DNA of 64,000 nt, from NCBI GenBank assembly GCA_937918935.1, contig CAKZSI010000039.1, forward strand, positions 1 through 64,000, given 5' to 3'. Made by a program: the position numbers and the translations under genes. A model generated the notes under the pieces. That model was not told the origin of the DNA. It searched no databases and saw nothing but the letters and a program-made list of their open reading frames with translations. This DNA comes from an uncultured Chloroflexales bacterium. Its GTDB lineage: Bacteria > Chloroflexota > Chloroflexia > Chloroflexales > Chloroflexaceae. This document shows positions 25,506 to 33,181 of this stretch, in pieces; the first letter of the stretch is position 1; every line of letters begins with the position of its first letter.

Positions 25506-26477
25506 TTACGCAGCGACCAGCGTCTCGATGAGCCGCAAGGCGTCGTCACGGGCCGCCTCGTAGGGCCAGGCGCGCATGTAGTGGTAGGAGGCGAGCCAGA
25601 AACTGGCCAGCAGGCGCAACAGGGGCAGCCGCTCTTCCTCGACCGGGGAGAGCGGCCCGGCAACGCCGTAGCCCTCCAGCAGGCCCTCGCGCCAGGGTTC
25701 GGGGTACAGCGGGCAGAGGCCGCAGGCCAGGTCCCACAACCCGTCGCCGCCCACCCAGCGCCCCGGCTCCTCAATCGCCTCCACATGTACCCCGTTGCCA
25801 GCGGTGCAGCGCGCCACCGCCGGACCGAAGGCGCCGTGCATCAACACCGGCCGGGTCAACTCCAGGCGCTCGTCGTCGAGCAGGAGGGCGACCGCCGCCC
25901 GTTCCGTCTCGCCAAACAGCAGCGCGTCGCTGGGGGGCGGAGCCAGGTACTCGCCAATGTGCCGCAGCACCAGGCGCCAGCGCGTGCGCGGCCAGCGCCC
26001 CGTGATGCGCGGGCGCCCCGCACCGGGGGTGTTGACGCGGTGCATGCGCCGCAGGGCGCGCCCGGCCTGGCGCCCCGCGCCGCGCAGCAGGTGCGATTCG
26101 CCCAGCGCCGCCGCGGGGAGGCCCGGCACGAACGTTTCCAGGGTGTAGGCAAAGGGCACCAGGGTGCACGAGAGGTCACGCTGAATAAGCCGCGCCGCGG
26201 GCAGGTTCTGGGCGCTCATCATGCGCAGAAAGAAGACGTGCGCCGCCAGGTCGTCCTCGGGAGCGATGCGCAGGATCAGGTGCTCGTTGAGCGTCGAGAC
26301 GCGCACCAGGACATGCTGCTCGGTCTGCCTGTAGAGGGTCACGGCAGTGGGACGCAGGTTCAGCGCGCGCACAATCAGCGCGGTATGCTCGCCCAGATGG
26401 GCCAGCAGGCGTCGCCAGGCATCGCTCATGCCTTCGCTGACCGGGGGAATGGCGTGGTTGAGGTGGGTGTAATCCAT
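25506..26477 (-). CDS. Aminoglycoside-phosphotransferase-like pseudokinase
   Basis: 323 aa with the overall plan of APH/choline-kinase-fold proteins: an N-lobe ending in HLILRIAPEDD, a central GxxLRRMHRV helix and a C-lobe. The catalytic loop normally reading HGDxxxxN is HGAFGPAVA (residues 214-222), so the catalytic Asp is Ala216 and the Asn is missing; the metal-binding D-W-E region reads EAIEEP (about 234-239), with Glu in place of Asp. Kinase activity is therefore doubtful. It may bind a ligand or regulate a partner. It is upstream of pgl on the same strand. No Shine-Dalgarno is seen at the ATG at 26477; an ATG at 26429 is an alternative. Confidence 0.7.
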   Translation of the reverse strand: MDYTHLNHAIPPVSEGMSDAWRRLLAHLGEHTALIVRALNLRPTAVTLYRQTEQHVLVRVSTLNEHLILRIAPEDDLAAHVFFLRMMSAQNLPAARLIQRDLSCTLVPFAYTLETFVPGLPAAALGESHLLRGAGRQAGRALRRMHRVNTPGAGRPRITGRWPRTRWRLVLRHIGEYLAPPPSDALLFGETERAAVALLLDDERLELTRPVLMHGAFGPAVARCTAGNGVHVEAIEEPGRWVGGDGLWDLACGLCPLYPEPWREGLLEGYGVAGPLSPVEEERLPLLRLLASFWLASYHYMRAWPYEAARDDALRLIETLVAA

Positions 26478-26587
26478 TTGTTCTGATGTAAAAAAAGTCA
26501 GTTCAAGGCATGTGAGAAAACGTGGTTCCCCACATCCCTACTTGCCGGGTATAGCGAGAACCCACGTCCCCTACCCTACGGCCCCAA

Positions 26588-29500
26588 TCATTGCGGCGCC
26601 ACGTCGGGCAGAACGAAGCGCAACACTCGATTGGTGGCTCGATCAGTCACCCACACCGCTCCCTCGGCATCCACCACCAGGCCACTCGGGCTGGTCAGGG
26701 CGACCAGGTCGTTGCTCTGGCCGCTCCAGCGCAGCAGCGGATCGCCCCGCAGGTTGAAGGAGACCACCTGGCTCCGGACGGGCACGCTGACAAAGACCGT
26801 GCCATCGGGACCGGCGGTAAGCGCGGGATCGTCGTAGGTGTTCGGGCGCCAGCCAGCCACCTGCCAGGTGACGATGGGGATGGGGCCGACCCGTCCGGCG
26901 CCGTCGGGGGCGAAAACCTGCACCCGGCTGTTCCAGGTGTCGGCGACGTAAAGATTGCCCTGCGCGTCCACGGCCAGGCTGACCGGCTCGTTGAACTGGC
27001 CCGGCCCGACGCCGGCCGAACCGAACTGGTAGAGGAACGTCCCGTTGCTGTCGGTCACGATGACGCGGCGATTGCCTGTATCGGCGATGTAGACGTTGCC
27101 CCGGGCGTCCACCGCCACGCCGCGCGGCCCGAACAGCCCCAGGGGGGCGGCGGCGTTTCGCTCCGGGTCGCCCTCGGTAATCGTCGCACGCCGGCCATCG
27201 CCGAGGTCCTGATCGCCACTGCCCCAGGCGGCGACGGCCCGGCCCTCGCGATCGTACTTCACGATGCGCGCGTTCCACGTATCGGCCACGTACAGGTTCC
27301 CCTCAGCGTCAAGGGCCAGCCCGCGGGGCTCGTACAACTCGCCCAGGCCCGCGCCCTGCCCGCCGAGGGTGCGAATCAAGCGCCTGTCGGGGCCGTAGAC
27401 GTGAATGCGATGGCCGCCGGTGTCGGCAACGTAGAGGTTGCCCTGCGCGTCCACGGCCACGCCCGTCGGCTGACCGCCCCCGGCGGGCAAGGTCACCACC
27501 TGCCGGGCCACCAGACGCAGATCGGGCGAAGCCAGGGCTGCCGCTGTTCCTTCCACGCCGCCGGCCACCAGGTCGCTGCGGACCCAGACCTCCATCTCCC
27601 GGGCGCCGGGCACGAGGGGATAGGGCAACTCGCGGTGAAAGACGTAGCGGCCCAGCCAGGTCCAGTTCTCGACGCGGAACGGCCAGAGGAGCGGAGCATA
27701 CGGGCCGTGCACCTCCGCTGAAATATCGCGCCCGCAACCGCCCGAGCCGCCGGCCCCTGGAGGTTTCAACAACTGCTCCACCGGCGTCCACGTGCTGTAG
27801 TAGAAACGTTTGTACCCGGGACTGTTGGGTGAACACTTGTCGCCTTCGGGGAACCACCAGTTAAACACCCCCGCCGGACCGTAGGGCTGCACATAGGATC
27901 CGCGCAGCGCCTCGCGCACCGCTTCGGTCACGTGGGGGCGGTAGAGCAGGACCACGGGGGCCAGGGCGGTGGAGCCATCGGGCATGGAGACCACGAACGT
28001 TTGCGGGCCGGGATCGGCCTGAAAGCGGTCGCGTTTGGTCCAGGCCAGGTTCTTGAAATCGCGGAAGTACCATTGCAGCGGCCAGGCCAGCGACCCCTCG
28101 CCGCTGTCGTCGCCGCTGTCAATGAACACCGGCATGCTCAGGCCGCCGGTCTGGTCCTGGGGGGTGCGATTGCCGCGGGTCAGGTTAATCGCCATTTCAC
28201 GAACATCGGCGACGTAGCGGGGCACCTCGGGGGCGGTCTGGGTGTAGATCAGCGGTTCGATGGGCGTATCGGGATGGTGATAGACCACCATCCAGGTGGC
28301 CCGCACGGTGTAGGCGCCGATGCTGAGGGCCATGGTCAGAGCGACCAGGGCGACGACCAGCCGCGCGCCGAGGAGGTTGGCCAGGGTCAGCAGGGCGTAC
28401 ACCAGGCCCCCGGCGATGAACAGCGGCACCAGGCCCTGCAACAGATTACGCTGCCACTCCTGGCCCTGGGCGCCGGCTCCGATGCGCCAGAGCGCCACGC
28501 CAACGGCGATGACGGCAAGAGCAGTGACCAGGGGCACGAGGCCGATCAGCGGGTTCAGTCTGGCATTGGCCGCGGGCGGATCGCTCATCTCGGCGGGTGC
28601 GTCGCGCCCCTCGCGCTCAACGACATCAAGCAGGCGGGCGATCACCCAGGCGGCCAGCAGGGCGCCCGGCAGGGCCATATGCACCACCAGCCAGGGCATC
28701 TTCTCGCCGGCCCAGGAAAAGATGATCAGCGCTGTCCAGAACCAGAACAGGGTGAGCAGGGGATAGAGGCCCCAGGGCCGCAACGCCCCGGGCATCAGCG
28801 GCACGCCGGTTGGCGAAGGTTTCTCCGCCGTCGGGGCCTCAACGCCCGCCTCGGGCGCGTCTTCGCCGGTCGCGGCAGTAGCAGCGTGCTGGCGGAGGAG
28901 GAAGCGCCGCACTACGGCGACCGGGGACGTCCCGGTCGGCGCGGGTTCCTCCGGCGCCCGCGTCTCATCGCCCGCCGAATCACCGCCGGTCACAGCAGGG
29001 ACAACGCGCCGTCCGGCCAGGAAGCGCCGCGCCACGGCGACCATCAACGCCAGCACCACTCCGATGGCCGCCAGCACCACCAGCGGCTCGTAGAGTGGCA
29101 GCAGCATCAGGTAGTAGTACCAGGGCTGATCGCCGCGGGCATACTCCTGCTGGCTGCCGAGCCAGTAGGCCAGGCCGGCGTACAGCCCGTCGAAGGCCCC
29201 GCGCATGTGAGCGAAGAACGAGGAATAGAGCACCAGGTAGATGCCGCCCAGAATCGCCAGGGCGACCCACAGCGTCGGGCGCTGTTCGCTCCACAGCGCC
29301 CGCAGCCGCGGCAAGAGGACCGGCGCGGGATCCCACAACTGCTGGCAGAGCCAGGCCAGCAGGAAGGCCAGAGCCACCAGAAAGGCTTTTTCGCCGAAGT
29401 ACAGCCCCTGGCCCACCGGGATGCGCGGATTCACCAGCATCAGCAACACGGCGATGCCGATGACGGCAATCAGGAACCAGTTGAGGTAGCGAGCAAAGCG

Positions 29501-30172
29501 GCTCTCGGCGAGCAGGCGCATGAGCACAAAGACGCCAAAGATGAACAGGAGAATGTAGTACAACTCGTGGGTGGCGATGGCCAGGGCCACCGCTGCCGCG
29601 GTAAGGTACAGCCAGGCAGGACGCCCGCTGTCGAGCCAGCGCAGCGCCCCGATGAACATCCAGATCTCCCAGAGCACCATCAGGCCATCGTGGCGCGCGA
29701 AACGGGTGTAGTAGAGCAGCGAGGGCGAGAAGGCCAGCAGCGCCGCCGCCACCAGCACCCCGCGGCGTCCCAGGTAGGGTCGCAGCCACCAGGCCGAAGC
29801 GACCATCAGAATGCCAGCTATGGCCATCGGCAGACGCGCCTGGGCGTCGCCGTCGCCGAAGAGAAAGTAGGCCAGGGCGGTGAAATAGTACAACGACGGC
29901 CCGTGGTAGACCGGGTCGTAGCAGTACGTCGGCGCGCTTACCCCACCCCAGCAGTTGAAGCCGCCTGCGCCCGTATACAGGCGCCAGCTCGACCAGGCGT
30001 GGATGCTCTCGTCGTGATGCAGCGCCATGACGCCCAGACCCCAGAGATGGGTGATGATGCTGGCAAGGACGATCAGGGCGAACGCCACGGTATCCCATGT
30101 CAGCCAGGCAAGGCCGAGCGGGCGGGTGAGCGCCGGTGGTTGTGCGGGCTGGTTAAGCGTCTCGAGTGCCAT
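26588..30172 (-). CDS. Agl23/TIGR03663-type membrane protein fused to NHL beta-propeller
   Basis: 1194-aa polytopic protein. The N-terminal half has 12 or so transmembrane helices in a GT-C (PMT/ArnT-like) arrangement: an acidic motif HHDESIHAW follows the first helix, then YDPVYHGPSLYYF, and later WAGEKMPW. This layout matches the TIGR03663 family (flippase-activity-associated Agl23), which occurs beside protein-glycosylation genes. From about residue 890 to the end come five to six NHL repeats (pattern GVAVDAQGNLYVADT), forming an extracytoplasmic propeller. It probably handles lipid-linked sugars at the outer membrane face; the propeller may bind glycan or cell-wall polymer. The paralogue immediately upstream lacks the propeller. 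Confidence 0.8.
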   Translation of the reverse strand: MALETLNQPAQPPALTRPLGLAWLTWDTVAFALIVLASIITHLWGLGVMALHHDESIHAWSSWRLYTGAGGFNCWGGVSAPTYCYDPVYHGPSLYYFTALAYFLFGDGDAQARLPMAIAGILMVASAWWLRPYLGRRGVLVAAALLAFSPSLLYYTRFARHDGLMVLWEIWMFIGALRWLDSGRPAWLYLTAAAVALAIATHELYYILLFIFGVFVLMRLLAESRFARYLNWFLIAVIGIAVLLMLVNPRIPVGQGLYFGEKAFLVALAFLLAWLCQQLWDPAPVLLPRLRALWSEQRPTLWVALAILGGIYLVLYSSFFAHMRGAFDGLYAGLAYWLGSQQEYARGDQPWYYYLMLLPLYEPLVVLAAIGVVLALMVAVARRFLAGRRVVPAVTGGDSAGDETRAPEEPAPTGTSPVAVVRRFLLRQHAATAATGEDAPEAGVEAPTAEKPSPTGVPLMPGALRPWGLYPLLTLFWFWTALIIFSWAGEKMPWLVVHMALPGALLAAWVIARLLDVVEREGRDAPAEMSDPPAANARLNPLIGLVPLVTALAVIAVGVALWRIGAGAQGQEWQRNLLQGLVPLFIAGGLVYALLTLANLLGARLVVALVALTMALSIGAYTVRATWMVVYHHPDTPIEPLIYTQTAPEVPRYVADVREMAINLTRGNRTPQDQTGGLSMPVFIDSGDDSGEGSLAWPLQWYFRDFKNLAWTKRDRFQADPGPQTFVVSMPDGSTALAPVVLLYRPHVTEAVREALRGSYVQPYGPAGVFNWWFPEGDKCSPNSPGYKRFYYSTWTPVEQLLKPPGAGGSGGCGRDISAEVHGPYAPLLWPFRVENWTWLGRYVFHRELPYPLVPGAREMEVWVRSDLVAGGVEGTAAALASPDLRLVARQVVTLPAGGGQPTGVAVDAQGNLYVADTGGHRIHVYGPDRRLIRTLGGQGAGLGELYEPRGLALDAEGNLYVADTWNARIVKYDREGRAVAAWGSGDQDLGDGRRATITEGDPERNAAAPLGLFGPRGVAVDARGNVYIADTGNRRVIVTDSNGTFLYQFGSAGVGPGQFNEPVSLAVDAQGNLYVADTWNSRVQVFAPDGAGRVGPIPIVTWQVAGWRPNTYDDPALTAGPDGTVFVSVPVRSQVVSFNLRGDPLLRWSGQSNDLVALTSPSGLVVDAEGAVWVTDRATNRVLRFVLPDVAPQ

Positions 30173-30402
30173 GCTATGCGGGTCTATCCTACCACCTGAC
30201 GGAAGCCATACGGCGCTTTGCGCTTGCGAGAACTCTTATCGAGTATGGGGAAACCTGGTTTCCCCACACTTCTCCAACCGGACCCTGCGCGCAACCCTCC
30301 AGGTTGCGCTAACGTTTCTTCGCAGCGGGCAGTGGGGACACCTGGCTTACCCATACCCCTCCAGGCGCACCTTGCGGTCAATCCCGAGGGTTGCGCTACC
30401 GT
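30173..30402. repeat. Gap with two family A units
   Basis: A perfect palindrome TGGGGAAACCTGGTTTCCCCA at 30246-30266 followed by ACACTTCTCCAACC, and a second, degenerate unit GGGGACACCTGGCTTACCC at about 30335-30353 followed by ATACCCCTCC. Unit spacing is about 88 bp. Confidence 0.75.
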
Positions 30403-32871
30403 TCAGGGTCGCCTGCCGCTCAACTGGCCCCCGAAACCAGGACCGATCTGGTCGGCAAGCTCTGGGCGCACGGCGACAATCACATCGGTCGAACCCAGGC
30501 GCTCGCCGAGATCGCGAAACATCAGAAAGCGCCACCAGCGTTCGCCCACACCACGATCGAAGGGCGCGCGCAGGGCCTGGCCGAGCAGCGACACCTGATC
30601 GAGCGGCGCCTCGCGCCAGCCTGGCCCCAGCCGGTAGACGTGATCCTCGGGGAACCACCAGCGCAGCGGATAACGCTGGATCGCGAAGCCCTCCAGGTAA
30701 CGCCGGTTTTCCGGATACCGGTCGTAGTTCTCCTGAAGCAGCAGCACGGCCATGATACGCGCGTCGGGCGGCCCCAGTAATTGCCCGCCAATGCGCTCGG
30801 CGGCACTAAAATCGCGCAGGTACCAGCTCCAGATGGTCTCGTTATCGTAGATAATCGGCAAGGCCAATCCCCGTCCCCGGCGGATGGAGGCCTCTTCGAG
30901 GCGACGCACGACGCGCAGCATATCCGGCGAGGTCTGGGTGTAGACCATGGCTTCAACCGGCACGTCGCCATTGATATAGGCCAGGCGGAAGGCCGAACGG
31001 ACGGTGTAGAGGCCCACAGCGACCCCCAGGCAGGCGGCGAGCAGGGCCACAGCGTGTCCTGGCCCCCAGCGCAGGGCGGCCCCCGTGGTCAGCAGCGCGA
31101 TCAGGCCCAGCGCCGCCGCCGGCACCACCCAGGGCGGCAGCACCGACTTCTCACCGAAGGCTACGATGGCCGTCAGCAGCACGAAGCTCAAGCCAACGAT
31201 AATCGCGAAGAGGGTCGCGTAGATCACCCAGGCAGCGTGCCCAGAGGCGCGGGCCAGGGCCGCATCCTCGGCGGCCAGTTCGACCTCCTCACCGGCGCGC
31301 CGGCGGTTCCAGATCAGCCGCTGCGCGCCCCAGGCCGCCAGTAAGGTCAGTGGCACACTGATGTGGAGCGTCAGCCAGGGCATCTTCTCGCCGGCCCAGG
31401 TGTAGATGCCCGGAGCAGCCAGCGCCCACCAGGCCAGTAGATAAACCCCGGGGCCGGCTTCATGCCCGGGATGCGCCGGCCCGTCTGGCGCGGCGTCCGG
31501 CGCTTGCCCGGCACGGCGCGCCGCCCGCAGGGCATCCCGCGCCACCAGTGCCAGGGCGGCGCCGCCGAAGATCAGCAACAGCGGCTCATAGACACCAAGC
31601 AAAAAGAAGTAATAGTGTCCCGGCTGTCCACCTCGCTCGACGTTGTGCTGCGCGAGCCAGTAGATCAGCGACCCGCTCACGCCACTGATGACGCCGATAA
31701 TGTTGGTGAAAAAAGCGGTGAAAAACACCGTGTAGATGCCGAGGACAATCAACAGAGCCACCAGCCAGCGCCGCCCGGCGCCGAGGCTGGCGAAAACCTC
31801 CGCCGCAGGATCGCCGCGCTCGCGGGCGACCTGCCATGGAGTGCGCCCGTCCGCGCCGGGACGCCGCCAGATCAGGAAGACCAGCGCCGCCAGTACGCCG
31901 AGGGTCAGCCCGATGGCCAGCAACACCGCCGGATGGCGGAAGAACTGCCAGAGATCGCCCAGATACAGGCCAAGATTGGCGAAGAGACCGCGCCCACCGT
32001 CGTCATCGGCACGATTACGCACCCGCAGCGCGTAGCCGTTATCCTCGGTCTCCAGCGGCGGCCAGCCAAACCAGCCCGGCCGCTCAACGATCAATTCGCC
32101 CGTCTGTGGGTCGCGCATAGCGTGGTGCGCGCCGTCCACCCGGGCATGACCGGGCATCACAAAAATCAGCGCGGCGACCGCCACCCCCAGCAGGCCCGCC
32201 AGGGCGATCCCCGGGCGGTACACGCGCCACAGAAAGGTCGCTGCCAGGGGCGCGGCCATGATCAGGAAAAAAAGGTAGGTCGTCTCCTGGTTCACCAGCA
32301 TGAACGCGAAGGCGCCCGCGCCCACGAAGAGCCAGAGAGGGCGGCGCGTGGCTCCGTAGCGCACAATCGCAGCAAAGACCAGCACTTCGCACAGCACCGA
32401 ATAGATGTCGTGGCGGAAGAAGCGCCCGACATACAGGGCCACTGGCGAAATCAGGAGATAGACGGCAGCAATCAGCGCCGCGGGGCGCCCGAGGGTCTGG
32501 CGGAGGAGGTAAGGCGAGAGCGTGAGGGCCGTTCCGGCCAGGGCCGGTCCCAGACGGGCCACGAAGTCGGTATCGCCAAAGAGGAAGTAGAGCGCCGCCC
32601 CCAGGTAGTAGAGCAGCGGGCCGTGGAGCAGGGGATCATGGATATAGCCGCGGCCCACCAGCAAGTACCACGAATACGCCGCATGGAGCGTCTCATCGTG
32701 GTGCAGGGCCCGGTCACCGAGCGCCCAGAGATGGGCCAGCAGGGCTACCGCGCCGAGCGCCAGGTAGGCCACCTGCTCGACCGTGAGCAACCAGAGCCGG
32801 AGAGCAGTTGCACCCGCGCCAGGGGCAGGCTCGGGGGCGGCCCGTGGCCGCGACAGTTCAATGGTTGCCAT
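30403..32871 (-). CDS. Agl23/TIGR03663-type membrane protein
   Basis: 822-aa polytopic membrane protein, paralogue of the neighbouring 1194-aa protein. It shares the post-helix-1 acidic motif HHDETLHAAYSWYLL, HDPLLHGPLLYYLG, a mid-protein cytoplasmic loop and the conserved WAGEKMPWLTLH. It ends with a soluble region of about 170 aa (YTQTSPDMLRVVRRLEE to the C-terminus) that corresponds to the pre-propeller part of the other protein. No NHL repeats. The GT-C fold suggests a glycosyltransferase or flippase accessory that uses polyprenyl-phosphate sugars. The two genes lie in tandem 230 nt apart with palindromic repeats between; a common transcript is likely but not certain. Confidence 0.8.
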   Translation of the reverse strand: MATIELSRPRAAPEPAPGAGATALRLWLLTVEQVAYLALGAVALLAHLWALGDRALHHDETLHAAYSWYLLVGRGYIHDPLLHGPLLYYLGAALYFLFGDTDFVARLGPALAGTALTLSPYLLRQTLGRPAALIAAVYLLISPVALYVGRFFRHDIYSVLCEVLVFAAIVRYGATRRPLWLFVGAGAFAFMLVNQETTYLFFLIMAAPLAATFLWRVYRPGIALAGLLGVAVAALIFVMPGHARVDGAHHAMRDPQTGELIVERPGWFGWPPLETEDNGYALRVRNRADDDGGRGLFANLGLYLGDLWQFFRHPAVLLAIGLTLGVLAALVFLIWRRPGADGRTPWQVARERGDPAAEVFASLGAGRRWLVALLIVLGIYTVFFTAFFTNIIGVISGVSGSLIYWLAQHNVERGGQPGHYYFFLLGVYEPLLLIFGGAALALVARDALRAARRAGQAPDAAPDGPAHPGHEAGPGVYLLAWWALAAPGIYTWAGEKMPWLTLHISVPLTLLAAWGAQRLIWNRRRAGEEVELAAEDAALARASGHAAWVIYATLFAIIVGLSFVLLTAIVAFGEKSVLPPWVVPAAALGLIALLTTGAALRWGPGHAVALLAACLGVAVGLYTVRSAFRLAYINGDVPVEAMVYTQTSPDMLRVVRRLEEASIRRGRGLALPIIYDNETIWSWYLRDFSAAERIGGQLLGPPDARIMAVLLLQENYDRYPENRRYLEGFAIQRYPLRWWFPEDHVYRLGPGWREAPLDQVSLLGQALRAPFDRGVGERWWRFLMFRDLGERLGSTDVIVAVRPELADQIGPGFGGQLSGRRP

Positions 32872-33181
32872 GCGCTACCTGTAGGCCCAACACGCGCCTG
32901 TGCCACGTGTTCCGAGGCATTGTACACGATGGGGATGCGCGGGGCAAGGCGACCGCATTCTCCCGCAGGGCTTTTGCAATGCCCGTCTCCCACGGCAGGG
33001 TCCGGGTCAGCTATGCCGCCAGAACCACCGAAACAATCAGGGTGGGGAGGTTGCCCAATGGACGTTGCAAAAGCCCTGCATTCTCCCGGCGGGGAGGGCG
33101 GAGGGCCAGCGGCCAGAAGGCCCGGTGAAACGAGGGGGGGAAACCAGGTTTCCCCACCCCCCTGCCAGATGAACCCGACGC
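32872..33181. repeat. 310-bp gap with family D copy and family A palindrome
   Basis: Family D copy at 32976-33024 (GCAATGCCCGTCTCCCACGG start) followed by a reversed fragment near 33060-33080, and a perfect family A palindrome GGGGAAACCAGGTTTCCCC at 33137-33155. No gene seen. Confidence 0.65.

Noticed and set aside
25506-26477. Aminoglycoside resistance kinase
   Set aside because: The catalytic HGDxxxxN loop is HGAFGPAVA; an active phosphotransferase is unlikely.
27932-30199. Long plus-strand frame opposite the NHL-fusion membrane protein
   Set aside because: Gln/His/Gly-rich translation without helices, opposite a gene with clear transmembrane and NHL structure.
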